From contig JAIBAG010000004.1 in NCBI GenBank assembly GCA_019695305.1, positions 1 to 64,000 of the forward strand: a stretch of DNA of 64,000 bases, in the 5' to 3' direction. Shown in pieces: positions 32,177 through 41,078 of this stretch (its first letter is position 1; every line of letters starts with the position of its first letter). The notes under the pieces were generated by a model. It worked only from the letters and a program-made list of their open reading frames with translations. It was not told the DNA's origin and made no database searches. The position numbers and the translations under genes are program-made. This DNA comes from a bacterium (GTDB lineage Bacteria > UBA10199 > JAIBAG01).

Positions 32177-33721
32177 ATGAAGAAGAATTATATTAAAATT
32201 TTTGATACAACATTGCGCGATGGCGAGCAATCGCCCGGCTGCAGCATGAATTTGGAAGAAAAATTGCGCATGGCGCACCAATTGGCGCGTCTCAATGTAG
32301 ATATTATTGAAGCGGGTTTCCCCATTGCCAGCCAGGGCGATTTTGAAGCTGTGGCCTGTTTAGCCAAAGAAGTAAAAGGACCAACTATTGCAGGATTGGC
32401 TCGGGCCAATAAAATGGATATCGAACGCTGTTTTGAAGCCATTAAACATGCCAAAAAACCGCGCATTCATACCTTTATTTCAAGCTCCGATATTCATTTA
32501 AAATATCAGCTTAAAAAAACACGCGAACAGGTTTTGGAAGATGCGGCTCAAGCTGTGCGTTTTGCTAAATCGTTTTGTGACGACGTAGAATTTTCGGCCA
32601 TGGATGCAACCAGAAGTGATCGTGCTTATTTGGCGCAGATGTTTGAAATTGCGATAGCCGAAGGCGCTAAAACCGTGAATGTACCGGATACGGTGGGCTA
32701 TACTATCCCATCCGAATATTTTGATCTCATCTCCTACTTGATGAAAAATGTAAAAGGGATCGATAAGGTAGACGTGAGTGTGCACTGCCATAACGATTTG
32801 GGTTTGGCCGTGGCCAACTCGCTGGCGGCTATTCAGGCGGGTGCCACACAGGTAGAATGTACGGTTAATGGCATTGGCGAACGCGCCGGGAATTGCAGCA
32901 TGGAAGAAGTAGTGATGACTTTGTCTGTTCGCAACGATTTAATGAAATTTGAAACCGGGATCGATAAAAAGCAAATTTACCCATCCTCGCGTTTACTTTC
33001 TACCATCACTGGTATTTCGGTGCAGCCCAATAAGGCCATTGTAGGCGAAAATGCCTTTGCTCATGAGAGTGGGATTCATCAAGACGGAGTTTTAAAGCAT
33101 CAAAATACGTACGAAATTATGACGCCCGAATCGGTGGGTATCCCGCGTAATAAACTGGTGTTGGGTAAACATTCGGGGCGCCATGCGTTCCGCGATCGTT
33201 TAAGCGGTCTTGGTTTTAGTTTAAGCGAAACCGAAATCGATAAGGCCTTTAAGTCTTTTAAAGATTTGGCTGATAAAAAGAAGAATGTGTACGATGAAGA
33301 TATCATGGCCATTGTTGAAGGCGGCTTAGATGAAAAAACGCAAAAATATGAACTGGATTATGTTCATGTGGAAAGTGGCACCGCAATTAGCCCCAAATCG
33401 ACGGTAAAAATGAAAGTGGACGGCGAAGCTAGAGAATCAACCCAAAGCGGCTCCGGCCCGGTGGATGCTACTTTTATGGCTATTCGTACCATTTCTAAAT
33501 TTGAAGGCACGCTCGATAAATATGTGGTGAATGCCATTACCGGTGGCACCGATGCACAGGGTGAAGTGGTGGTGACTCTCACCGATAACGGAAAAACCGT
33601 GCGTGGTAATGGTGCGCATACCGATATTATTGTGGCCTCAGCGATGGCTTATATTCAGGCTTTAAATCGTCTTGAGTTTTATCAAGTGAAGTCGGTGACG
33701 TATACGTCTCCCTCTCTATAG
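32177..33721 (+). CDS. leuA: 2-isopropylmalate synthase
   Basis: A 514-residue enzyme condensing 2-oxoisovalerate with acetyl-CoA, the first step to leucine. FDTTLRDGEQSPG starts the TIM barrel, VHCHNDLGLAVAN supplies metal-binding histidines, and NGIGERAGN is conserved. The C-terminal leucine-binding regulatory domain (from about 390) is complete. The gene follows pssA by 4 nt. leuC and leuD, needed for the next step, are not in the window. Confidence 0.96.
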   Translation: MKKNYIKIFDTTLRDGEQSPGCSMNLEEKLRMAHQLARLNVDIIEAGFPIASQGDFEAVACLAKEVKGPTIAGLARANKMDIERCFEAIKHAKKPRIHTFISSSDIHLKYQLKKTREQVLEDAAQAVRFAKSFCDDVEFSAMDATRSDRAYLAQMFEIAIAEGAKTVNVPDTVGYTIPSEYFDLISYLMKNVKGIDKVDVSVHCHNDLGLAVANSLAAIQAGATQVECTVNGIGERAGNCSMEEVVMTLSVRNDLMKFETGIDKKQIYPSSRLLSTITGISVQPNKAIVGENAFAHESGIHQDGVLKHQNTYEIMTPESVGIPRNKLVLGKHSGRHAFRDRLSGLGFSLSETEIDKAFKSFKDLADKKKNVYDEDIMAIVEGGLDEKTQKYELDYVHVESGTAISPKSTVKMKVDGEARESTQSGSGPVDATFMAIRTISKFEGTLDKYVVNAITGGTDAQGEVVVTLTDNGKTVRGNGAHTDIIVASAMAYIQALNRLEFYQVKSVTYTSPSL

Positions 33722-33727
33722 TAGCTC

Positions 33728-34024
33728 ATGATTTGTCATTCCTGCAAAAAAAATGCGGAAGTGCCATTGCCTGTAGGGCGCAAGGAAGAATGCCCGCATT
33801 GCCGGAATGATTTGCATGTTTGCTATAATTGCAAACATTATGATCGCAGTTCTTATAATGAGTGCCGCGAAACACAGGCGGATAGGGTATTAGAAAAAGA
33901 CCGGTCCAATTTTTGTGATTTTTTCGCTATACCGGATCCAGCTTCTCTAAAACAAGGGGCGAGCGGATTAACAGAGGCCGAAATCGCAAAAAAGAAGCTG
34001 GAAGAATTATTTAAGAAGAGGTAA
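33728..34024 (+). CDS. small zinc-ribbon-like protein
   Basis: A 98-residue protein with CxxC pairs at its start (ICHSCKKN, ECPHCRND) and further cysteines (VCYNCKHYD, YNECRE, FCDFF). These are likely to bind one or two zinc ions. A charged helical tail ends it. It sits 6 nt after leuA and before leuB, so it is co-transcribed with leucine genes; its role is unknown. Its TAA stop lies in the left edge of a palindromic repeat. Confidence 0.75.
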   Translation: MICHSCKKNAEVPLPVGRKEECPHCRNDLHVCYNCKHYDRSSYNECRETQADRVLEKDRSNFCDFFAIPDPASLKQGASGLTEAEIAKKKLEELFKKR

Positions 34025-34079
34025 CCCCCTCCCGTCCTCCCCCTTACTTTAAGTGGGAGGGGCGTAGAAAGTGAGTTAC
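34021..34079. repeat. GTAACCCCCTCCCG palindromic repeat, copy 1
   Basis: A unit of about 42 bp, GTAACCCCCTCCCGTCCTCC continuing through CCCTTACTTTAAGTGGGAGGGG, is closed by GTTAC at 34075-34079. The initial GTAA carries the stop codon of the zinc-ribbon gene. The same unit occurs inverted in 35167-35259 and in short form at 62058-62107. Confidence 0.75.
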
Positions 34080-34090
34080 TTTTAAATATT

Positions 34091-35170
34091 ATGAAAACAT
34101 ACAATATCGCCGTACTCCCTGGTGATGGGATTGGCCCTGAGGTAACGGCTGAGGCCGTTAAAGTTTTAAAAGTTATCGAAAAAACGAGTGATATCCGTTT
34201 TAATTTTGAAGAAGCCCCCGTGGGTGGTGCCGGATACGATGCTACCGGGCATCCTTTGCCGCAGAAAACGCTCGATTTAGCCAAGAATTCAGATTCCGTT
34301 TTGCTCGGCGCCGTGGGTGGCCCCAAATGGGAACCTCTCGATTATTCAGTTCGTCCCGAACGCGCATTGCTCGGTTTGCGTGCCGAACTTGGATTATTTG
34401 CCAATTTAAGACCCGCCGTTATTTTTGATGCGTTGGTGGATGCTTCCACCTTAAAACGCGAAGTGGTGGAAGGTATCGATATGATGGTGGTACGCGAACT
34501 GACCGGCGGTATCTATTTTGGAAAACCCCGTGGCGTAGAAAAACTGCCCAACGGTGAAGAAAAAGGGATTAATACCGAAGTGTACACCACGCACGAAGTT
34601 GAACGCATTGCGAAAGTGGCTTTTGAATTGGCCCGTAAACGTCGTGGTAAAGTGATGTCTGTCGATAAAGCGAATGTGCTCGAAGCTACCGAAATGTGGC
34701 GCAATGTGGTGACCCGTACTCATAAGGATTATCAGGACGTAGAGCTCTCGCACATGTATGTGGATAATTGTGCCATGCAGCTTATCCGTAACCCCAAGCA
34801 ATTTGACGTGGTAGTCACCACTAATTTGTTTGGTGATATTTTGAGTGATGAAGCTTCCATGTTGACGGGCTCTATCGGCATGTTGCCTTCGGCCTCTCTG
34901 GGGCAGGGCACACGCGGGATGTACGAACCTGTGCACGGTTCGGCTCCTGATATTGCGGGTAAAGGATTGGCTAATCCCATTGCCACTATTTTATCGGCGG
35001 CGATGATGCTGACTTACTCGTTTAACCAGGGTGCCATTGCTAAAAAGATAGAAAAAGCCGTGGAAGATGTGTTGAACGAAGGTTACAGAACAGCCGACAT
35101 TTATGTTGCAGGAACTAAAAAAGTAGGAACCCAGGAAATGGGTGAATTAATTGTTAAGAAACTACAGTAA
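34091..35170 (+). CDS. leuB: 3-isopropylmalate dehydrogenase
   Basis: A 359-residue NAD-dependent enzyme of leucine synthesis. [10 protein letters not shown] begins the fold, [17 protein letters not shown] is substrate-binding, and [22 protein letters not shown] carries the metal-binding aspartates (quoted in part). [16 protein letters not shown] binds NAD. The length is typical. Both flanks are palindromic repeats of the same family, and the stop codon is the TAA in the GTAACCC edge of the downstream one. Confidence 0.96.
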   Translation: MKTYNIAVLPGDGIGPEVTAEAVKVLKVIEKTSDIRFNFEEAPVGGAGYDATGHPLPQKTLDLAKNSDSVLLGAVGGPKWEPLDYSVRPERALLGLRAELGLFANLRPAVIFDALVDASTLKREVVEGIDMMVVRELTGGIYFGKPRGVEKLPNGEEKGINTEVYTTHEVERIAKVAFELARKRRGKVMSVDKANVLEATEMWRNVVTRTHKDYQDVELSHMYVDNCAMQLIRNPKQFDVVVTTNLFGDILSDEASMLTGSIGMLPSASLGQGTRGMYEPVHGSAPDIAGKGLANPIATILSAAMMLTYSFNQGAIAKKIEKAVEDVLNEGYRTADIYVAGTKKVGTQEMGELIVKKLQ

Positions 35171-35259
35171 CCCACCTCTGTCTCCTCCCTTAATTTAAGG
35201 GAGGAGGACTATCTCAGCCCCTCCCACTTAAATTAAGGGGGAGGACGGGAGGGGGTTAC
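35167..35259. repeat. GTAACCC palindromic repeat, inverted pair
   Basis: Two copies of the unit face each other, from GTAACCCACC at 35167 to GGGGGTTAC ending at 35259, each with its own TTAATTTAAG-type dyad. Together they form a large imperfect hairpin between leuB and asd. The left edge supplies the leuB stop codon. The right half is nearly identical to the unit at 34021-34062. Confidence 0.8.
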
Positions 35260-35270
35260 TCTTTAATTTT

Positions 35271-36287
35271 ATGCAGAAGAAAGAAAAATATAACATTGCG
35301 ATAGCCGGTGCCACAGGCGCTGTGGGTGTAGAACTTTTAAAAGTGTTAGAAAAAAGAAAGTTTCCCGTTGGTGAACTAAAATTACTCGCCTCCAGCCGTT
35401 CGGTGGGTAAAAAAATGATGTTTCAGGGAAAAGCCTGGCCCGTTTTAGAATTAAAAGCCGACTCCTTTGAAGGGGTGGATATAGCTCTCTTTTCGGCCGG
35501 CGGCGATAGAAGCAAGGAATTTGCCGATGCGGCTGTTAAAGCTGGGGCTGTGGTGGTGGATAATTCCAGCGCTTTCCGTATGGACCCCGAAGTGCCTCTT
35601 GTGGTGCCCGAAATTAACCCGGAAGATATTAAAAAACACAAAGGCATTATTGCTAACCCCAATTGCACCACCATTATTGCGGGTATGGCTGTGTGGCCCA
35701 TTCATAAATTGTCTCGCGTGAAACGTATGGTGGTGGCGACTTACCAGGCTGTGTCCGGTGCTGGTGCTAAAGCCATCGACGAGTTAGAAAACCAAACCAA
35801 AGAATATTTGGCTGGTGGTAAGATTACCAAAAATATTTTTAAGCATCCTATTGCCTTTAATCTTTTTTCGCACGATTCGGCCATTGGCCCCGAAGGCTAT
35901 TCGCAGGAAGAAATGAAAGTGGTGAAGGAAACCCGCAAGATTTTTCATGATGATTCAATCCTAGTAAGCCCAACATCGGTACGTGTGCCTGTATTCCGTG
36001 CTCATGCCGAAGCGATCCACTTGGAACTGGAAAAGCCACTCTCTTTAGATGAAGTGAATGCCGCTTTATCCAAGATGCCCGGGGTTAAAGTTATTGATGA
36101 CCGGGAGAAAAACTATTTTCCAATGCCTGTTGAAGTATCGGGTCAGGATGATGTATATGTAGGAAGAGTTCGCAGTGATTTGGGCCTTAAAAATGGCATC
36201 AATCTTTTTGTAGTTGGCGATCAAATTTTAAAAGGTGCGGCTTTAAATGCTGTGCAGATTGCCGAAAAACTGATTGAATATGCTTAA
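35271..36287 (+). CDS. asd: aspartate-semialdehyde dehydrogenase
   Basis: A 338-residue NADPH enzyme reducing aspartyl phosphate to the semialdehyde on the way to lysine, threonine and methionine. AGATGAVGVELL binds NADP, the catalytic cysteine is in ANPNCTT, and YQAVSGAGAKAIDELENQT and RVPVFRAHAEAIHLELEKP are conserved. Length is typical. It continues the leuA-leuB-asd-truA order common in deltaproteobacterial relatives. Confidence 0.95.
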   Translation: MQKKEKYNIAIAGATGAVGVELLKVLEKRKFPVGELKLLASSRSVGKKMMFQGKAWPVLELKADSFEGVDIALFSAGGDRSKEFADAAVKAGAVVVDNSSAFRMDPEVPLVVPEINPEDIKKHKGIIANPNCTTIIAGMAVWPIHKLSRVKRMVVATYQAVSGAGAKAIDELENQTKEYLAGGKITKNIFKHPIAFNLFSHDSAIGPEGYSQEEMKVVKETRKIFHDDSILVSPTSVRVPVFRAHAEAIHLELEKPLSLDEVNAALSKMPGVKVIDDREKNYFPMPVEVSGQDDVYVGRVRSDLGLKNGINLFVVGDQILKGAALNAVQIAEKLIEYA

Positions 36288-36293
36288 TTCATA

Positions 36294-38918
36294 ATGATGA
36301 GAAAAATATCCATTTTAGGGTTTTTCTTTTTTCTTTATTCTACATTGTTACATGCAGCGCCTCTTACCGAACGCTTGCCAGCAAGTGAAGGGGCTCCTTT
36401 AAGCGTTTTTAATACACAAATCTCAAAACTTATAGTTCCTCTTACCGGTGATTTTGCGAATCGCTATATTATAGGCTCATCTGGCAAACAAATTACTATT
36501 ATTGATACCGAAACCTGGAGCGAAATTAGCGAACAGCCTGCTGAGTTTGATGAGAATATTGAAAGTATTACGCTTTTGGGGGATGGTAATACACTTTTAG
36601 TCACGTTAGGTGATGGTAATTTAGCACAGGTGCTTTTAGATGATATTGAAAACGAAAATGACGATGTGGAGGCTGCTTCCGATGATGATGCCGATACTAT
36701 TACCGATCCACGCGTTATTGAAATATCAAGTCTTTTGCAAAGTTCTAATATTAGTAAAGTTGTTGCCGATGTCGATTCTGCCGATAGCGTGGTGTATTTT
36801 ATCGATTCCAGTTCGGGCTTTTTGTATTCATACGATATTGATGAAGAGGAATTGTTATCATTTGAGCTCGTTTCCGATATTGATATTACCGATTCTTTCA
36901 CCCCTAACGATTTAATATTTACCGATGGTAGTGGCGGTCAAAAAGTTTTTGTTGCTGCACAAGATGGCAAGGTGTTGGTTCTTGATGCTGGGGGCAGTAC
37001 GGTAAGAATACTTGATGTACCAGTTACCGATGACGACGATGATACGGAGCCAGACTTAACAACTTTAGCGGCTACTCCCGATGGTGATTTTGTATACATA
37101 CTTGATAATACTAACGATGCTATTTGGGTATTAGACACTTCATCCGAAGAATTTGTGGATCAACTGACTGGTGGAGAAACTGTTGATCCCATTCGTTTTG
37201 AAAGCGACGAAAATTCCACATTAAGCGATTTATGGGTAGCTGATGTTTTAAATCCTACTTCTACTTATCTTTTTATTTCTGGTGTTGATGGCATTTCGGT
37301 TGTGGATGCTTCTGTTCCCGATTCTATTTCAGGGGTTTTTCCCATTGTTGATATGGATGATGCTACGGCCGATGTTTTTGATCCTATATCTCTTGATAGT
37401 TTGCCTGGAGCTTTAGTTGCTTCAAGTGACACCGACGGTTATTTATATTCGTCTAACGGCGACGCCACTCTTTCGATTATTTCCGATAATCCATTTGTAA
37501 CTATAGACGACGCTAGCCCTATTACGGTTACCGAAGCTGAACCTACATTTACTCTTACTTTTCAAACCGATGAAACGGGAACCTACGATGTAAAGGTTAA
37601 TTCTGATATTACGTCAAGTTCGGGTACTGTGTTGCTTGAAGATCAAAGTGCTGATACAGCCGATAGCGATTTAACTACCTCAACAATTGATATTAGCCTT
37701 TTTGATCGTGCTGTTTTTGAAGAGGGTACAAATAGAGTGTTTATTTTTGTGACTGATGGTGATGGGAATGTTGGCCGAGATGCGGTGGATATTACGGTAG
37801 ATCGTCCTCCCGGAGAAGTAACCATTACCGGTACCAGTTTTGGTAATCACAAGGTTTATGTAAGCTTTACCGCCCTTACCGATAACGATATTAGTGTTTA
37901 TACTTTGTATGCCAAAGAAGCCGAGTCACAGACCGATCCTAGCTGCCCGGGTACTCTGGATTTTACCACAGCACCGGATGGTACCGGAACCGTAAGTGGT
38001 AGTTGCAGCGGCAGTTGTGAAGGCACAATTAGCGGGCTGACTAACAATGTGTATTATTGTGTGGCCATGGACGCTACCGATAACAGTTCGCAAACGGGAG
38101 TTCTTTCTACCTTTAGCGAAGCTGCCCGTCCCGAACTAACGGTTGGAGCAGCCGGGTTGTTGGGAGAAACAGGATGTTCTTTAAATGAAGGGAAACCCAA
38201 GGTTTCATATTCATTTTTTGCAATGCTTTTTGTTTGGATAACATTATTATTAACAAATAGAGCAAAAAAAATAGCGTTTATTGTTCTGTTTTTTCTTTTA
38301 TCTTCTACAGTGAACGCTCAGGAAATTTCTAAAGATATCGAAATTGCAAAGCCCGAAAAAAAATATTTTAGTTTTGAGCTTAAAGGTGCGCTTACTTTTC
38401 CTAGCAATGAAGTGGTTAAAGATATTTATGGAAACTGCTGTAATTTTAGCGGCGAGGTAGAGTTTGGGTATTTGTATAAATCTAAACTCAATATTACTGT
38501 TGCTGCGGGTGCTGGCTATTTATCGGGTACGGCTGTAGGGGCTACCACCGGTACGCCATCTGGCGATTCGGCGGGACTGTTACTTATTCCTATCCGAAAC
38601 AATATCATTTTTCGCTTCGATTTTATGAAAGATCAAATTGTAGTTCCCTATGTAGGAGTTGGTGGTGATTATGTGATTTTTAGAGAGAGTGTAGCCGGTG
38701 ATTCTATTAAGGGAGTTAAAGTAGGTTTTCACGGTTTAGGCGGTGTTGCGGTGCTGCTCAACAAGTTTGAAGATATAGGCTCCGATTTACGCGATAGCGG
38801 CATTGACGACATGTATCTTACCTTTGAGGGGCGCTATAACAAAATTGATAGTTTTAAATCAACAGGTTTAGATCTTTCGGGTTTTGCCGTATACATTGGC
38901 TTTCTCATGACTTTCTAA
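36294..38918 (+). CDS. surface protein: beta-propeller/Ig region fused to a beta-barrel domain
   Basis: An 874-residue protein with a signal peptide (about 5-21). Residues 40-400 are propeller-like repeats with Asp-rich inserts. Residues 400-610 look like Ig/fibronectin strands. Cys628 is followed by one hydrophobic helix (639-654) and NRAKK, like a C-terminal sorting tail. Then comes a second signal-peptide-like segment (about 660-675, ending NAQ) and an outer-membrane beta-barrel-like domain ending in FLMTF. The layout suggests two genes joined in one frame. An ATG at 38223 could start the second part. Function unknown. Confidence 0.75.
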   Translation: MMRKISILGFFFFLYSTLLHAAPLTERLPASEGAPLSVFNTQISKLIVPLTGDFANRYIIGSSGKQITIIDTETWSEISEQPAEFDENIESITLLGDGNTLLVTLGDGNLAQVLLDDIENENDDVEAASDDDADTITDPRVIEISSLLQSSNISKVVADVDSADSVVYFIDSSSGFLYSYDIDEEELLSFELVSDIDITDSFTPNDLIFTDGSGGQKVFVAAQDGKVLVLDAGGSTVRILDVPVTDDDDDTEPDLTTLAATPDGDFVYILDNTNDAIWVLDTSSEEFVDQLTGGETVDPIRFESDENSTLSDLWVADVLNPTSTYLFISGVDGISVVDASVPDSISGVFPIVDMDDATADVFDPISLDSLPGALVASSDTDGYLYSSNGDATLSIISDNPFVTIDDASPITVTEAEPTFTLTFQTDETGTYDVKVNSDITSSSGTVLLEDQSADTADSDLTTSTIDISLFDRAVFEEGTNRVFIFVTDGDGNVGRDAVDITVDRPPGEVTITGTSFGNHKVYVSFTALTDNDISVYTLYAKEAESQTDPSCPGTLDFTTAPDGTGTVSGSCSGSCEGTISGLTNNVYYCVAMDATDNSSQTGVLSTFSEAARPELTVGAAGLLGETGCSLNEGKPKVSYSFFAMLFVWITLLLTNRAKKIAFIVLFFLLSSTVNAQEISKDIEIAKPEKKYFSFELKGALTFPSNEVVKDIYGNCCNFSGEVEFGYLYKSKLNITVAAGAGYLSGTAVGATTGTPSGDSAGLLLIPIRNNIIFRFDFMKDQIVVPYVGVGGDYVIFRESVAGDSIKGVKVGFHGLGGVAVLLNKFEDIGSDLRDSGIDDMYLTFEGRYNKIDSFKSTGLDLSGFAVYIGFLMTF

Positions 38919-39727
38919 TGCGCATTCAAATTACCTTACAATATAAAGGAACAAACTACATTGGCTGGCAAACGCAAAATGTGGCGGTGAGTGTTCAGCA
39001 GGTTTTGGAAAAAACACTTGGTAAAATTTTAAATCAAAAAATCCATGTGGCAGGCAGTGGGCGCACCGATAGCGGGGTGCATGCTTTTTGGCAAACGGCC
39101 CATTTTGATTTGCCGGACGATTGTAAAATTCCCCTCCATAAAATTCACCATGGGCTTACGTCATTACTTCCGCCCGATATTGGCATTATTAGTCTTAAAC
39201 AAGTAAATGAAAAATTTCATGCGCAGTTTGATGTAAAAAAGAAAACATATCGTTATTTAATTTTTAATTCGTGGATTCCCAGCCCTTTTTTAGACGACAT
39301 GGCCTGGCGCATTCCATATGCGCTCGACGTGGCCAAAATGAAAAAGGCCGCTGCCATGCTCAAAGGTGAACATGATTTTAGTGCTTTTTGTGCGGCCGAT
39401 AGCACAGCTAAAAGCAAGGTGAGGCGCATTTTTTCGGTAACAATTAAAACACAAAAAGATTTTTTATTTTTTCATTTTGAACGGATCAAAAAGCAAAAAA
39501 TAGATTATTTAAAAAACAAACCCTGCCAATTGATTGTTATGGATGTGTGCGGAAAAGGATTTTTAAAACAAATGGTGCGCACCATTGCGGGGAGTTTAGT
39601 GGATGTCGGAAAAGGGAAAATGACTTTGATTGAATTTAAAGCCTTGCTTAAACACGGAGACCGCAAAAAAGCCGGCCGTACGGCACCTGCCAAGGGGTTG
39701 GGAGTGATGGGAGTTGGGTATAGATGA
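38918..39727 (+). CDS. truA: tRNA pseudouridine synthase A
   Basis: A 269-residue enzyme forming pseudouridine at positions 38-40 of tRNA anticodon arms. The catalytic Asp51 is in GSGRTDSGVHA, and KTYRYLI and FLKQMVRTI are conserved. Its ATG shares one base with the preceding stop (TAATG). The last 54 coding bases recur in diverged form at 40983-41036 beyond the next gene. This suggests that a segment inserted at the end of this gene. Confidence 0.95.
   Translation: MRIQITLQYKGTNYIGWQTQNVAVSVQQVLEKTLGKILNQKIHVAGSGRTDSGVHAFWQTAHFDLPDDCKIPLHKIHHGLTSLLPPDIGIISLKQVNEKFHAQFDVKKKTYRYLIFNSWIPSPFLDDMAWRIPYALDVAKMKKAAAMLKGEHDFSAFCAADSTAKSKVRRIFSVTIKTQKDFLFFHFERIKKQKIDYLKNKPCQLIVMDVCGKGFLKQMVRTIAGSLVDVGKGKMTLIEFKALLKHGDRKKAGRTAPAKGLGVMGVGYR
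39668..39721. repeat. 3' end of truA, copy within the gene
   Basis: These 54 bases encode the C-terminal KAGRTAPAKGLGVMGVGY of TruA and match 40983-41036 at 44 of 54 positions. Most differences are in third codon positions or are otherwise silent, as between truA genes of related species. Confidence 0.85.
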
Positions 39728-39748
39728 ATATGGCGGCTATTTAAAAGT

Positions 39749-39776
39749 TTGACTTTTAATTGACCGGACTTATAAA
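39749..39776 (+). promoter_or_regulatory. sigma-70-type promoter of the ATPase gene
   Basis: TTGACT (39749-39754) and TATAAA (39771-39776) are spaced by 16 bp in the AT-rich gap after truA. The predicted start lies about 14 bp before the original ATG of the ATPase gene at 39797. Confidence 0.5.
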
Positions 39777-39796
39777 ATAGTGCAATATTATCAAGT

Positions 39797-39862
39797 ATGT
39801 ATAAAAGAGATATTACATAGTATATCGAAAAAAACAGTGGTAATTACCCAGTTTTAACGGTT
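39797..39862 (+). other. interrupted 5' end of the ATPase gene
   Basis: From ATG 39797 the frame reads MYKRDIT, then TAG at 39818-39820, then YIEKNSGNYPVLTV, which joins the downstream frame directly. The stretch matches the usual start of DUF4143-type ATPases, so the TAG is an internal nonsense codon at position 8. Only one base change from a sense codon is needed. Confidence 0.8.
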
Positions 39863-40984
39863 GTGGGGCCTCGGCAGTCGGGCAAATCTACCTTGGTTCG
39901 TCACCTGTTTCCTGCTTATCAATACGTTTCTCTCGAAACTCCCGATGATCGTAGATTAGCCTTGGAAGACCCCCGTGGTTTTTTTAGCCGCTATTCAGGT
40001 TCTCTTATTATTGATGAAGTGCAACGTGTTCCCGATCTTTTATCGTATATCCAAACATTTGTGGATGAGCCGGGTTTTAAAGATCATTATGTGTTAACGG
40101 GTTCTCATCAGTTATTGCTCATGGAAAAAATCACGCAGTCGCTCGCCGGCCGCACTCTTATTGTAAAGCTTTTGCCTTTTTCCAGTCACGAAATTAGCGA
40201 AGGAAATGAAAGTAAAAAATCCATCGATGAGAGGATGTATGAAGGCGGTTATCCGCGTATTTTTGACAAACATCTTTCCCCTCAGCAATGGCTGGAAGGG
40301 TATTATCAAACCTATGTTGAAAGAGATGTACGAGAGCTGATTAAAATTGATCAGCTCACTTTGTTTGAGCGATTCATGTCTCTTTGTTCGGCCAGGGTTG
40401 GTCAATTGATTAATTACTCGTCGCTCGCAACCGATGTGGGTGTATCGGCTCCCACTGTTAAATCGTGGCTATCGATGATGGAAGCTGGTTTTATTTGTTT
40501 TTCACTTGCCCCCTACTATAAAAACCTCGGAAAACGAGTGGTGAAATCTCCAAAACTTTATTTTTATGACACTGGCCTGTTGTGTTATATGCTAAAAATT
40601 CGTACTCCGCAAGATTTGGTCAGTCACGCATTGCGCGGTTTTATTTATGAAAATTGGGTGATTGTGGAAGTGATGAAAAATTATTTTAACAGAGGATTTT
40701 CTTCCCCCATTTATTTTTGGCGCGATGTTCATGGCCATGAAGTAGATTTAATTATTGATAAGGGAGAAAACTTGTACCCGATTGAAATCAAGTCCTCTCA
40801 AACCATGCATTCCAGTTTTTTTAAGGATCTGGAATATTTTGACGGACTAAAAAATCAAAAAGTTACCGGAATAAAAGGGACTTGTATGTATGGTGGGCTC
40901 GATTCGTATGAATATAAAAGTTTTAAATTATGTTCGTGGAATGAATTCAAAAAGAAAATTCCAGATTTGGGAACAGAATTATAA
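39863..40984 (+). CDS. DUF4143-type AAA ATPase, N-terminus lost to a nonsense codon
   Basis: The open frame (373 residues from GTG 39863) begins just at the Walker A motif GPRQSGKST. Walker B is in SLIIDEVQRVPD, and TGSHQLLLM and AGRT follow. The C-terminal DUF4143 region (LYFYDTGLLCYML, FIYENWVIVEV, GHEVDLII...PIEIKSS) has a nuclease-like look. The true start at 39797 is cut off by TAG at codon 8. Starting at 39863 loses the strand before the P-loop, so the product is probably inactive unless TAG is suppressed. The family is widespread and patchily distributed; its role is unclear. Flanked by two truA 3' ends. Confidence 0.8.
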   Translation: MGPRQSGKSTLVRHLFPAYQYVSLETPDDRRLALEDPRGFFSRYSGSLIIDEVQRVPDLLSYIQTFVDEPGFKDHYVLTGSHQLLLMEKITQSLAGRTLIVKLLPFSSHEISEGNESKKSIDERMYEGGYPRIFDKHLSPQQWLEGYYQTYVERDVRELIKIDQLTLFERFMSLCSARVGQLINYSSLATDVGVSAPTVKSWLSMMEAGFICFSLAPYYKNLGKRVVKSPKLYFYDTGLLCYMLKIRTPQDLVSHALRGFIYENWVIVEVMKNYFNRGFSSPIYFWRDVHGHEVDLIIDKGENLYPIEIKSSQTMHSSFFKDLEYFDGLKNQKVTGIKGTCMYGGLDSYEYKSFKLCSWNEFKKKIPDLGTEL

Positions 40985-41036
40985 AGCCGGCCGCACCGCC
41001 CCCGCCAAGTGGCTGGGGGTGGTGCGGGTTGGGTAT
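40983..41036 (+). repeat. second, diverged copy of the truA 3' end
   Basis: The frame reads KAGRTAPAKWLGVVRVGY then TAA, against KAGRTAPAKGLGVMGVGY in TruA. It has 44 of 54 bases in common and is richer in G and C. It begins within the stop region of the ATPase gene. It marks the right edge of the segment that carries the ATPase. Confidence 0.85.
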
Positions 41037-41078
41037 TAATTATGTTAATTACTTTTACTTATTTTTCATTATCCATTT

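Noticed and set aside
34451-34936. 161-codon leftward frame in leuB
   Set aside because: Antisense to a complete, well-conserved leuB; rich in His and Phe as expected for a shadow frame.
39818-39820. TAG as a reassigned sense codon
   Set aside because: TAG serves as a normal stop elsewhere in the window, for example for the BrnA-like gene, so reassignment is not supported.
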